Shown here piece by piece: positions 12,233 through 24,800 of a stretch of DNA of 64,000 bases. This DNA is from Aquanectria penicillioides (taxonomy: Eukaryota; Ascomycota; Sordariomycetes; Hypocreales; Nectriaceae): positions 5,830,210-5,894,209 of the forward strand of contig PYIU01000001.1 in NCBI GenBank assembly GCA_003415625.1. The letters are read 5' to 3'. A program made the translations under genes and the position numbers. The notes beneath the pieces are model-generated. The model was given only the letters and a program-made list of their open reading frames with translations. It was not told the origin of the DNA and did no database searches. The stretch's first letter is position 1, and each line of letters begins with the position of its first letter.

Positions 12233-15217
12233 GGTGATTGATTTGGTGACTCTCCAGCTCGAGGGCAGTTGAGGAGAGCTGAAAGAGAATGAAAAAAAAA
12301 AAAAAATGAAAAAAGAGATGTTGCTTAGGGAGAACAGAGACCCGAAGAACAATGCGCGCTCCCGAGAGGTCGTACGTATCGTATCTGCAGAACGAGGGGT
12401 TGAAAGGAGGGTCAAGCGTTATGGCAGGAAGGGGCAGTGGGAAGAGAGTATTTAAAGGCCAATCCCTTGTCGGCACTTGCGGGGAAGTGGCGATGGGAAC
12501 AGGACATGTCAAGAGGGGGAGGGGTGGGTTCAGCGAAAAATACGTAAGGTATTCATCTGATTCACGGTGGGAACCATGGACGATGTCACACCACGGGAAG
12601 GGGAGGAAGGGGAGGAAGCGCAAGGTATAAAAAAACATGGAGCGTGGGTGTACCAGAAGAGAAGTGGAATGGAGATGGTGATGCACATGATCCCTTAGAC
12701 ACACTAGCCCGTGTGTCTAGTCGTCGAAGCACCAGTAGTGTTAGTAACTCCATTTAATCCATCAGGCCCAATTAGGTCAACCAGGTCCTCATCGATCCCC
12801 ATCGTCTGCGGTGGTGGTTGTGTGGGAAATCGGTACGTTGAAGGCTCAGCCAGCCAGACAAAGCAGATGACCTCGTTTGAGGGGTCCAGGGGAGCGCTTG
12901 GGGACGGGATAGTTTTCGACATATTGCGGGGTCGCGTTGTGTAGGGGCGTGATTCGTCGGGGAATTTACATTGGCTGAGAGAGCAAGGGCTGGTGTCGAA
13001 GAAGTTTCTGATGATGGTGGAGGGCAATGATGGAGAGGGAGGGCGTTTGTCCCAGTCGAGAGCATCACGAACAGGATGGTCGTCTGGTTTGTGTTAGTGA
13101 AGGCGAAGTTGGCTATTCCGTTAGTGAAATGGAGATGGTGCCCGGTGGCTGTGGCCCTGTGGGTGCTCTTGATCACTGGCTCAGGTTTCTTTGGCCAGGT
13201 GGACTCGATTGTCTTACACTGGGCACCCACGCCAACGAGGACAGCTTGGAGAAAGCCGGAGGTCACGACAGGTACGGCTATGGGTACGGTGCGGAAAGGG
13301 CACGGTACGGAACAGTAAGGCAAAGGGGGGTACAGTACGGCACTCAAGATGAGACGCGACGGTGCATCTTCATCATGTAGGTTGTATTCTTCGTCATGGT
13401 AATGGCAAGGTAAGGTAAGGCAAGGCAAGGGAAGGCAAGGCTTATTTGCTACTTGGGTGGCTTCCGGTGTACCGCATTACTAGGTGTACGAAGTACCGCC
13501 AGAAACCAGGCTTTTGGTGGGGGGTGTCTCCAGCGGCGCAGGCAAAGATGACGGGCTTTGCATTTTGACAAACAGTGCTTTCCATGGTTGTGCCGCGTTC
13601 AGAATTTCCAAAATTTTCCACGACGAGAGAACAGCCCAATCTCGTCCTGTTCTGGTGCAGCTGCCTCGATCAACATCAGGAGGGAACGCGTGGTGCATGC
13701 ACAGGCCTGCATTTGGAGCGCTGCAGGGAAGCGGCGTCACCGGAACAGCACCATTGGCTGTGGGCGCTCCATAGTGACGCCCTCGACTTTTTGCTGCTGG
13801 TGGTGTTGCATCCGGATCAGCTCACGGCGGCTGGCTTGCGCCTTCCCCACCCCTTCCCGCCTGCAGCCTCCAACACCCCTCCTCATGCCATCAGGCCTCA
13901 CCACGCTCGCCCAGGCCATCGCCCAGGCTCTCACCCAATCCTGACGCCAACATCGTATCGTTCCTGCCCTTCAGTGAGCGCTGCGGATGTTCTGCACGTA
14001 CCCACGAAAATTGCAGATGTATTCTTAGATGGACCCCCCTTTGGTCGTACGTAAATGTCAACTGCGCCTAGCTCAAGTCATCCTGGTTCAATCAATCCCT
14101 GGCTTTGCACACTGCTCGGCACAAACCTCGCCATCGAGATTCACCACCAAACTGCTAGATCCTGAATTTTCCTTCATTAAACTGCATTCCCTTAAACTTT
14201 GCGCCGTGTATTGCACGACATCGTAACTGCAACCACAGCCATGATCCGGTTTAACAACTGGTGGCTCCTGGTGCCTGGCCCATTATCTTGCCCTGAATGG
14301 ATTGCCTCTCCCATCTGCTGGGTATAAGCACCAACTCGAGCCTCGAGTAACTTGAAGTAGGCCTTTAGTCAGATCCTAAGCTCGACACGACCTTAGGGCC
14401 GTCACGTCCTGGACAAACCCAACCCCCCCCATTGAAGCTCTACCGCCGCACTCGCAACGGCTAGCAATTCTGCCCATCATCCAGCGGCATACGGTTCCAT
14501 CTCGCCGTGTTTCACTCTCCTCCCACACCCACACCATCATCAACTTCCAACCCAACCACAACGTCGACTCGCCCACCCACTTGGCTCTCCCGCTGCTGCC
14601 GCACTTACTCCACAATCCCTGACTTGCTCTGGGAGTGGTAGTCCCTGGCACCCTGGGTAAATTCTACTACACCATCCTAGTGCCCTCAAGGCCCTCCCTC
14701 CCAACATGGTCTTCGTCTAGCACCTGGAATCAAACCCCAGCCCAGTCCTTCAAAAGAGCAGTTTACCTAACCAACCGGTTGCTCCAAGTGGACCTTAACC
14801 CGTGTTGGGCCGACCGAGAATGGCCAAGGAGGATATCACTGCTCTCAAGTGCGGCAAGGCATGGCCGAAAGGGCGATAATGTGAGTTGCTGACAGTGTGC
14901 CAATGAGCACTTTCCGCCAAAAAAAGGTGCGAGCAAGTTTAATTAATGATGTTCTATCTTCACCAAGCATATCATTTATTACTACAGTTCGTTTTAGCCC
15001 TCTATCGAGTTTATCCCCGACCACTTCTGCCCCCCAGCAGTTTGAATGCATACCGTTCTTGCCAATGCCGCCACCTCAAATTGTTGATGAAGATATTTGC
15101 ACTGAAAACTTCCCACTCCCAACCCATCATGTGTCCATCATTGCCTCGCCTGACTTCAGTTTTATTGTCTGCTTTTGTTCACATCCATTTAATTGATTAA
15201 GAAAGAAATTATGCTCC
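12233..15217. other. Long spacer, no supported gene
   Basis: Contains many short overlapping frames on both strands, none with a recognisable domain. Features seen: A-rich runs at 12292-12316, GGTAC-type repeats around 13270-13340 and a pentamer repeat block at 13404-13441. The part next to 12232 is the promoter and leader of the membrane-protein gene. Confidence 0.4.
13404..13441. repeat. Pentanucleotide repeat block (GGCAA/GGTAA)
   Basis: About seven consecutive five-base units of the form GGYAA or GGGAA, drifting from GGTAA to GGCAA. Directly visible period-5 structure. Confidence 0.75.
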
Positions 15218-15735
15218 TCAATGTCGGTTCCTTGATGCTGAACCGAATAATTTGTCCCCGGCGTCTCTCCAGTTTTCGAAGACCAACTGCCGCGATTGTT
15301 GCTGAGATTGTCTGGAATCGCGGTCTGGTTTTGGCTGAGTTGGACGGCTTGTAGTTGCTTTTTTCCTCGACACTATCCTATCTGCTTGACCAGCGGGGTT
15401 TCCATTCCTGTCGTTGCGATTGTTGGGCAGAGAAGGCCTGGGCCAGTTTTTCATGACTCTAGAAGAACTCCGCTGTTTTCTTGGCTTCTCGAATCCCGGG
15501 TTTGGCGCATGCTGCGCGGCTCGGCTTGATTATTGGCACACAAGTCCAACTCGTGGTTCGTTGAGCTCTCGAGGCGAGGACTAGCGCTTCGAGCGCGACT
15601 AACTTCGTTCTGCTCAATGGGTTCATATACGTTCATGTACAGCGGCGGCTCCACGGAGCAGCACCGTCCGTTCCATCGGTCGTTTTCAAGACGGTCTGGC
15701 TGTTCAAAGCCCTCCAAGCTGATATGGGAGTCCAT
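15218..15735 (-). CDS. Hypothetical small polar protein (doubtful)
   Basis: A minus-strand frame opens at 15735 with MDSHISLEGFEQ and runs to a stop at 15451. A second frame overlaps it and continues to 15218 (rich in N, Q, R and S). The two can be joined either by a 1-base slip near 15460 or by an intron with acceptor TTCTTCTAG at about 15464-15472. Composition is polar and unbiased enough to be coding, but there is no domain, no hydrophobic core and no recognised homologue. It could equally be chance open frame or a gene remnant. Confidence 0.3.
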
Positions 15736-16520
15736 AGCCCTTTGTTGGAAGCGGACAGTTAATGACGAGGACAACAATCGAAGAGAGGGGGACGAGAGTA
15801 CCATGCGAAGTCAATGTGGCACTGGTTGGATTTTAAATCCTCACTGGCCATCCCTAGCGGACCTGACACACCATTTATTGTATTTTGAGCGCCATCTCGC
15901 ACATAAAATTACACGTATATAGGCATGCCACCGACGCAGACCCATCGACCGGGTTGGGCTACAACACAGCGCAACCCAATCTCATCAGACAACCATTGGG
16001 CGCGATGGCGGGAAGCCAGTTTCGGGAATTCCTAGACAGGGAAATCCACACTGTCTGCGAAATCACAAATTCCAAAGTGCTCAGTCCAGGATACCGGGGT
16101 ACCGGTATATGCGGGGCCCAAGATATGGCTTGCGCAGCCGACCCAACTCCCATTGGTCGTTCGATATATGCCAATGGGATTCCGGAGGAGCCCAGTGCCA
16201 CAGCGACATTTCGAAATCACAATTGCCTCTTTTGACGCCAGTCTGCGGCTCTGTCGGTTGCCTCGCGAGGCGGCCACTCATGTGGCTTTCTGCGGGCAAC
16301 ATGTTGGGTTATGCCCAGCACCAGCCAGCACATCTTTGGGACCCTGGGTTGGTAGTAGAAGTCCCATAAGAGACGACCGCTGCCGTCATGCTGTCTTGGC
16401 CGCCATTTCCTAACTCCCGTCGATCGTTCTAATCTCTCGCGCCAGCTAAGCCTCCAGGGCTTCTCCTGTTATCCAACCTCCGCTGGCTCTCTGCGTTTCC
16501 CCGAATGGTCACTCGGCAAC
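15736..16520. other. Promoter and 5' leader region of the Clr5-domain gene
   Basis: No gene supported. Pyrimidine-rich sequence around 16410-16510 directly before the ATG at 16521 is typical of a fungal 5' leader. Confidence 0.4.
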
Positions 16521-18299
16521 ATGGGAGACACGGTAACCTCGAAACCGAGGTGGGTTGAGCATGGCGAAAAGCACCGGCGCTCTTCTCGCATCACAGATGC
16601 TACCTGGGACTTCTACAAGCCACTGCTGTGCAGGCTGTACAAATCATATACTCTTGTTGTGGTCATGGCTTTCATGAAACAGCGGTTTAACTTCGCCCCT
16701 AGGTATGTTGGCAGTTGTCCGAAGGCTGTCTCGTCGGCAACGCTCATTCAATCCCCACTCTACAGCAAGCGCCAGTATGGCTACAGGTTCGAGAAATGGC
16801 AGATCCGAAAGTATCACTCCAACGACAATAAAGGCCCGACTCGGAACCTGGCCGGCAACGACCAATTACCCACTGAGCAAATCGTCAGCGATTTTTTTGC
16901 AAGCGTTCCCCAAGACTTCAACGCCACCGGGTATGATGAGCCAGGCTCGCTCCTCAACGTTCCTAATGGCGGCCCAGCCCATCGAACTCCAAGCAATGCA
17001 TCTACAACGCCTGCAGCTTCAGAGAATGGCGCCAGTTTTATTGGTGAAGACACTGACATGGATGATGACATGCCGTCAGCAAAGCCTACAGCTGCTTCAA
17101 TACGTTATCCGTGGGGTACAGACGAGGACGCAAAGAAACTAGTTGCTGATTTCTGCTCAGCCATGTCCGATGATCAGAATGCGTTTGAACTCTACATGCC
17201 CCTCTTTGACTACCTCCTAAAGTCCCCTATAGCCCAAATTGCCGCAAAGAATCTCATTGTCACTTCCTTTGCACGTGTGGCCGACCAACCCGAGAATGCT
17301 AAGCGTGCTAGGGAGCGCCTCTCTCGTCATAGAGAAGCGATCAGACAGAGCTCTTTTGATCGACCTTTCTTATTCTCAGTATTAGACGCGAATATGGAGC
17401 AACACGAGGATTCTTCATCCAAGGAGGCGGTTAATCGTCGAATCTGTGACGCCATCCGAGATGTCCTCGTCAATGACACCGATCTCCAAGATATCCCCCA
17501 CAACTACTCAGCTATCGACCTCGTCACTCACTACTCTCTCTCATCAGGACTTACGATTTATGAGGAATTCCGCACTAATGACAAGGGCAATACTCCCACG
17601 TTTTCTCCTAAAGAGCTGCAATACCAATACGTTTTTAGCCAACCACTAGCCCACAAAATAAAGCCGGGTGGAGCCTCTCCGTTACAAGCCTGTGTCACTT
17701 GGTGCGCAAAGCAGTTGAAGAGGACCCAGAAGATCCCAGCCGAGGTTGCCTCTATTCCCTGTGATCAATCGCACCGTCAGTGGTGCGACAACATTCAACT
17801 CTTCTGCACTCTTTGGGATTCAATGTTACAAATGGTCCAAAACGACACTCCGCCACGTTGGTACGGGCCATGCGAGTCTGCCTTTGGCATATCCCCATCG
17901 GAGCTGCTTGTCACCATCTGTTGGATGATTGGCGCCGAGGCCAGTTCTCCCAAGGAACCCAACGACATCCTCCAACGCGCCTACGAGGCAGCCGAGGCCA
18001 TGACCAAACTGGATGAAGGAGATTTGTGGATTAAATTCTTAAAGAGGTTCGCATGGATGAATAAATTGGTCGACCCCGGTGAGGAAGACAAGGCCTTTGA
18101 GGCGGTCATTCTACAACATACACGTCGCTACATATCGGCAACTCTCAACGTCCTACTCCCTTTTCCGGCCGAAGAGCCTGCCGTCCAAACTTCAAGCATG
18201 GATTTCTTTAATGACTTTAGCAACTACACTGGTGGCCCTGATGGTACCGATGCCTCGCTGCTGGACGGGTATGATCTGGGTAGTGGCATTTCGCTTTAG
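16521..18299 (+). CDS. Clr5-domain protein, putative transcriptional or chromatin regulator
   Basis: The N-terminus matches the fungal Clr5 domain: ATWDFYKPLLCRLY, a helix ending VMAFMKQRFNFAP, then SKRQYGYRFEKWQIRKY, residues about 20-80. The domain occurs in fission yeast Clr5 (silencing) and in many Sordariomycete proteins of unknown role. The joined domain requires removing an in-frame 63-nt intron (16703-16765, donor GTATGT, acceptor CTACAG) that would otherwise read through without a stop. After removal the protein has 571 residues. The middle is acidic and low-complexity. The C-terminal 400 residues look helical and globular with no domain I recognise. It converges on the dynein gene with about 520 bases between stops. 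Confidence 0.85.
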   Translation: MGDTVTSKPRWVEHGEKHRRSSRITDATWDFYKPLLCRLYKSYTLVVVMAFMKQRFNFAPRYVGSCPKAVSSATLIQSPLYSKRQYGYRFEKWQIRKYHSNDNKGPTRNLAGNDQLPTEQIVSDFFASVPQDFNATGYDEPGSLLNVPNGGPAHRTPSNASTTPAASENGASFIGEDTDMDDDMPSAKPTAASIRYPWGTDEDAKKLVADFCSAMSDDQNAFELYMPLFDYLLKSPIAQIAAKNLIVTSFARVADQPENAKRARERLSRHREAIRQSSFDRPFLFSVLDANMEQHEDSSSKEAVNRRICDAIRDVLVNDTDLQDIPHNYSAIDLVTHYSLSSGLTIYEEFRTNDKGNTPTFSPKELQYQYVFSQPLAHKIKPGGASPLQACVTWCAKQLKRTQKIPAEVASIPCDQSHRQWCDNIQLFCTLWDSMLQMVQNDTPPRWYGPCESAFGISPSELLVTICWMIGAEASSPKEPNDILQRAYEAAEAMTKLDEGDLWIKFLKRFAWMNKLVDPGEEDKAFEAVILQHTRRYISATLNVLLPFPAEEPAVQTSSMDFFNDFSNYTGGPDGTDASLLDGYDLGSGISL

Positions 18300-18816
18300 T
18301 AGCCAGAACGAATCAATGAAATGGGGGAGGCTTCCCATACTAGAAGGGTCATATTATAGCACGAAGGAGTCGGGGAGTGTGATTGGATTTATTAACCGAG
18401 TTCAGTTGCGTGTAAGTTTTGTCACGGCCAAGAGTGGTCGAAATTCCTTTTGCAATACTACAGAATATCGACGAGATCAAGTTAAGTTGGTCCAACCGCA
18501 TGAAAATGTTACAGCTTGAACAGTCTAATAGTTCCAATTCCTTTGGGGGGTTTTTTTTTTTTTAAACATCTCTTAAATGTACAAATGAAACGTAAAACCA
18601 GTCAGTCAGTCTTAGCCACAGGGGGTATCAATCAGTGTAATCTCTCGCAGGACACCCATTCTCCTCCAATCTGCCATGCGCCGACGGTGTAGCAATCTAA
18701 CAAGGCAAAGCCAAAAGTAGCTCTGTACAAGAAGCGAAAGAAAGACGGCATCTTAAATGCCCCTTTTATACAATATACAGGCGTATAATGCGGTTCCTCC
18801 ACACAGTTCGTCAATC
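18300..18816. other. Convergent 3' region between the Clr5 and dynein genes
   Basis: AT-richer non-coding sequence with a G6T12 block at 18544-18562. Probably 3' UTRs of both genes. No other feature seen. Confidence 0.45.
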
Positions 18817-21800
18817 CTAAACCTCCGTCACCAACTGTTCTCCTTCATCCAACAAATCCGTCACCTTGCGTAGGTTGGTAATAAGACTACGGCCCAGCCC
18901 GCCGAGTAGCAACTTCTCTGCGTTAGCAGGAAGGCCGAGATACGTAGGTGGCTCACGCTCGGGTAGCTTGTGAATCCAAGCCATGAAGTCCTGGAGGTTG
19001 GTGCCCGAGGGGACAACAAGGCCGCCATCGGGTCCGTCGACGAGCTTGTGGTCAACCTCGTACGCGGCCGGCGTAAGGAATGAGTTGACGAGCTGCGAGA
19101 GGAGCTTGAAGTCGCCTTCGTCATCAATCTTACCACCATATGTCTCGGTCACCAAGTAGCGCAGCATCTCCCAAGGAATGTTTTGGGGAGCAATGTTCGT
19201 TCGATTACCTGCCACGCCATCAATCCAGGTGTCAACGATGTAGGCAGAGCATTCGTACTGTAATGAGTCAGCTTATAACCAAGGAATAAATATCATGCTG
19301 AAATACTTACGTCGCTGTCGTTGAACTCCCAGAAGCCCTTCCAACCAAGGTTTGGTGCGTATCGTAGTCGCTCCTGGACCACAGCGTGGAGGAAAGATAA
19401 AAGTAGGTACAATCTAGTTCTCTCCACAGGGCTCTTGGTACCGCGAGTGGACAGAGATGACATCGAGTCCTTCATGTTGGCTCTGACACCGGCAGGCTGC
19501 TCGTACATAAGCACGCGCGAAGCTCGAAGAAGGTTAACAGGAATCTTGGGGCTGGACTCCATAGACAGGAAAATGCGGAAGTCAGCATGAGGATTGAGCG
19601 ACTCCATGCGCTTCTCTAAACTCTGCAGCCAAGTAGGGGCCAGATGAACGTTCTTGACCAGGACCCAGGAACCTGTCTGGGCGGCGTTGCTGATGGCTTT
19701 GTCGGCGCTGGTGAGACCCTCGTTGGAACCCATGGCGATATTTGTGCACCTAACACGCATTCTCTCCACCAGGTTGTCCACCTTGTAGCTAGCGTCGAAG
19801 CCTGGGCTAGACACCAGGGAAATTGGCAAAGTGGCAGACACCTGTGTCACAGTCTCCTTCAAGTCCTCGACGATATCAAAGATATCAGCTCCAAAGACCT
19901 GACCAACGAAGCGCTCAGCTGCAGGCACGAATCGATCCATGCGGAACAGCTTGACGAGCAAGAGTGACATAAGCGTCTGATCGGTAGGCTCGGTCTGCTC
20001 GTCCCATATGACCGGCACAGCGTTCTCGGCGAGCTCCTCAGTAAAGAACTTGTCCCAATCTTCGGTTGCGACAGAATCAAGCCTCTCCTTGAGAACACCA
20101 AGTTTCCTGGCTTGTACCAATGCCTCATCCCTCATATCGGGATGTGAGGACAAATCTTTGCCTTCAACGCGGTTGTCGAGAATGAGATCAATGAAGGACT
20201 TGTCCATCTTGTAGGGGGAAGCCTGCGCAAGCAGCATTCCTAGAGTGATACGGTCTTTTTGCAGGAGGCCGAGCGCAGTTCGCTTGAAAGTATTAACAAA
20301 GAGGTCCTTCACAATCACATCACGACGAGCGTTGTGGTTCGTCTCATTGGCAAGGTTCTTGTTGCCGTGTAGAACCGATTGGAAGATGTCAAGGAAGTAC
20401 TGAAGGGAGAACTGGTAGAAATGGTTAAGGTAGTGAAGCTGCTCCAGCACAGCGAAAACAGCACTGCAGGACCGAGCAATGACGCTGTATTGCTGTGTGA
20501 TCTCTTCCACCTCTGCCATGACACCTTCGGTGTTACTCATCTTGGTGGAAATTTCAGCTGCCTCAGTTTTGAGTGTCTCGAGAGTTTCGATGACGTTATC
20601 GTCATCTAAGATATTGCCGCGAGACTCATTGAGGGCCTGAAGAAGTCTCTTCTCGAGCTGACGCAGGTGAATCTTAAATTCTCCTTGCAATTTGATGAGG
20701 TTGGAACGGCGTTCATCGACATCTGGGCGCTCAGATTTGAGAACATCATTGAGAGACTGTGTCTGAAGACTGCTCTGGGTGACTGTAAAGTTGACAAAGG
20801 TAGTTCGACTACAAATATCGGGGGCGAAAGTAGCCGACGGGTCACGGGTTGAGAGATACAGTCTGAAGGCTGGTGAGAAATCGATTTCTTGCTTGCCGAG
20901 CTGGATAAGAGTACGACCACCCGTTTTCTGGTATTCCTTGTTGAGGACATGGTTGAGGATGGGATCCAAGTGTTCGGCATCCTGAATGAGAATAGGGTTT
21001 CCGAATCGGAGAGAGCTTTCGAGTTGCTTGGTAAAGGTGTCATCCAGGAAGCTGGTGACCGTCAAACGACGATCCTTGCACTCTCTCTGCAAGAACTCGG
21101 TGATTCGTCCTGAAGGATCGATGATGAGTGGGTATCTAGTGAAGCGTTTGAGAATAATGGCATTCTCAGTGCACAGGTCATCGACGGGAAGTGTGTTCTC
21201 TTGCCAGCCCAGACGCTCGTCCGCTGTGGAAAGGTACTCCGTGACAGGGTTAGGCGACTTGTACTGCACACCAGACAAATGAAGCTGATGGAACCAGTCA
21301 TCAATCATAGACTTTCGGAATGTCTGATCATAGAGACCGCTGTAGGCCAGGAAAGCCGCAGCCACGATCACATCTCCAACAAGGGTGCTGATTTGGGTCT
21401 CGAAAGACTTGCTTCCATCCTCCCAACGAACTCTCTCAGACGACAGGCTGTCCAAAAGTCTGACACTGCGGTCAACCTTGAATTGAACCTTGGACATCTC
21501 CGACTTGATGGCCTGGGTCTCGCTGATAAGAGCAGCATATTCCGTCTTGTAGGTGTTGATACTGGCCTCGAGCTCAGCAATGTTGTTCTCAACCGCCTTG
21601 GCATTTGCCTTGGTCTCCAAGGCCTGCTGCTCAAGCTGGTCGACCTCGATCTTGAGGGGACCAACCCGATCCAAGATGTCTGAATAGTTGACCTGCGCGG
21701 CAACCCACTGGACCAGAGGACCACAAGCCTTCGAAGCGCGGTTGACCTTCTCAAATGTGAATTCGGGGATGGAAAGGAAGTCGTTGCGCATCTTGTTCCT

Positions 21801-24800
21801 GAGAGCCTTGGTCATCTGCTTGCCATTATCGAATGTGATGATACTGGCGATAAAGTCATCCCTGCGGACTACCGCCTGCACAGCCTTCCAATCATTGATC
21901 TTGTGGCCAAGCAGAGTGCAGACGGCATCGAGGGCAAGACGGACACCCTGAGGAGGGTTGCTCATGGACCTGACTTCCGTCAAGTGCTGACGCTTGATGT
22001 TGCTGACACTAGCCTTGGCCTCTTCGACGGCAGGCTCGGCCTTTGCCAGATCCTCCAGCACAACCTTTTTTCGTGAGGCTACTTCAGCTTCTTGTTTCTC
22101 CAATGCTACCTGAATCTCCAATGACGTATTCTTCCTCTGCTCTGCTTCGCGCTGATCGGCGACCATGCGCTGCAGCTTCTCGTTCGCCTCTGCATCCTTT
22201 TGTTCCAGCTGAGACTTCTTCTCCGCGAGGCTCTTACGAAGATCCGACACCTTGTCCACAGTATCCCTTAGCTTCTCAAGACCGACGTTCAGATGGCGCT
22301 GTTGCTCCTCGAGATCTTCACGCTTCTCGTTGTATAGTTTGACAAATTGGGCAACAAAGTCAAGGAAGTGACGGGGCGTGAGGAAGGTCACCTTGCCTTG
22401 CTGCTTCAGAAGTTTTGCGTTGTACCGCTGCAGGGAGTAGTGGATATACACCATTGAGTTGACGACAGTTTCTCGGTGAGAGGGTGGCAATTGAAGACCG
22501 CGGTAGGCAACCGGGATAGTATCGGGAGAAGAGAAGTTGGGTCTATCCAAGTCGATCTTCTGAGTCAGTTCATGGCCGACTTGGAAAAGAGCCTGGTCGG
22601 ACCAGTCTCCGAACCAGTTGAGCACGCATCGGTTGAACAAGGCTGGACTAGTAGCAGCCTTTGAAGAAAGTCCATCCTCTGGCGGGTTCATGGTGAAGAC
22701 AACGTGGAGGTTCTTCACGATTTGCTGGGTGAACCACTTGTATAGCTCCTCAGGTGAATCAAGGTGCAGGTTTTGACGCTGAGCACCTTCTTTGCAGGCG
22801 GTCATGAGGGCAGCATATTCATCTCCTTCAAAGAGACCGGGAACTTCAGCATTAGCCAACAGTGTGTTCATTCTTTCGAGGAAACCCGAGTCAAGAACGT
22901 TCGACTCGTCCATGATGAAGCAAATCTTCTCTCCCTTGCAACCACATCGACGGAGGACATCTCGAAGATCATCATCAAAATCCTCTGCAGAGTACTTGCC
23001 GTGAACCTTGATCTGAAAAACCTTTAGACCATTCATCCATGCGACAAACCGAGAAAGCGTAGTCTTGCCACTGCCACTGACACCAATGAGAATCAAGTGA
23101 CCTTGAGGTTGTCGGAAGACACGGTCAATGCGCAACACATGCTCCAAGACATCATTAAAGAGGATCAAAGGCACATCGACTTCCTCCTCACAGAAGGTCT
23201 TCAATCTAGCCTTGACGAAGTCCCTCAGCTGCTCGCGATGAACTGGGACATAGTTCTTGGAAAGCCAGTTGGAGAAAAGAATAGGACCTCCAAGGGCCTT
23301 CTCCTCGTCAATAGTCGGGAAGTATTCCATGGCAATCCGTCGTACGCTATCGTCAGTCCACTTGCGCTCGTCCTCAGCAACGAGACGATCTTGGAATAGA
23401 CGAAGTGCTTCATGGGCCCAGATGCGGATAAGGCCCTCGAGCGACAAGGTTTCCAGCGGTCGTATAGCTTCGTACACACCACGGACCCAACGAGTCAGTT
23501 CACGAGGACTGTAGACGTAATGGGGCTGAATCTTCGGTGTGAAGCGTTGTTGAGACTCGAGGTAGAAGCGAACCATAGCATGTGTAAGGGGTTCAGCATA
23601 TCCACGGAGCGAGGGAACGATCTTGAGCACTGCCGAGTTAAAGGTGCCATAAATTTGGTTAAGTGACAGTTCGCCAGGATAGTCGACCATGATGAGAGGA
23701 GCATGTCGAAGGAATCTGGCGCCCATAGGAGTACGGCCGGCATCGGTGGGCGGGTTACAGGCACCAACGAACTGGATGCGGTCCAGTGTGACCCAGGACT
23801 TGTCAGAAGTTCGCCAAAATCCATTGTGCTCGACAAGCTGGCGCAGGAATGAGATGGCACGTTGGGTGCCATACTTGTCGGGGGCAGGCAAGTTGATTTC
23901 ATCGCAGAAGATAACCAACCATCGACCAATCTGGGTAGGAGATAGCATGACTCCATTGAGAGTCTTCTTATATTCGCAGTACTGCTCAAATGTCTTGATA
24001 AGTAGGTCGGGAGTAGTTGCACTAGAGAAATTGAGGCCGACAACCTCCATGTTGGGCAACTTGCGTAGGGCACTGAACAGCGTCATTGTCTTACCCGAAC
24101 CGGGGGGACCACAAAGGAGCAGGGGCTTGTGCTCGGCGAGCCATGAGTAAAGCACGTCTTCATGTCGGACAGTATCCAGAGTGGGAATTACCACATCGGT
24201 CTGGGTAATGGAGTGGGTGTTGACCTCAATTGTGGGCACCTGGGTCTGCCAGGGGGACCAGTCAGCCTTTGGAAGCGTGACATCGAAATCAATCAGCGAA
24301 CTGGTGCCATCAAGAGGTGGAGAGCCAAAGTTAGCAAAGGCACAGATATCATCACCGAATGCCTTTCGATCCATGAGGGGACAGTCGCCAGTAAGTGCCC
24401 AAACAAGCGCCAATAGAAGCTTCTTTGAGACGAATGATTCGATTTGCTCAGATTCGAGAGGGAAGTCGGAATGCTGAGCATTGTACTCAATCAGATCTCT
24501 CACTCCCTTGTTGAGTAGCGAAAAGAGTGTGTTCAAAACACGAGCGACAGTGAAATCCATGATATGGTTGTAGCTCTCTGCTTTCTGAAGAGCTTGAAGA
24601 ATAAAATCCTCTTCAATCAAGTAGACCCTAAGCAGGTCGGCTGCCTCGCCTTGGACAGCCAGGGCCTTGGCGGGACTGTGGCCTGCTGCAACACTGTCTT
24701 CGTCCAGGTCTTCGAAAGGAACACTGCGAAGAGCCTCGAGGTAATTATCCACCAACATGACAGGTGAAACGGTGTCTTCACTGAACCAAACCATACCACA

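Noticed and set aside
12772..13428. 218-residue minus-strand open frame in the 12-15 kb spacer
   Set aside because: Low-complexity composition, no domain, and equally long frames on the other strand.
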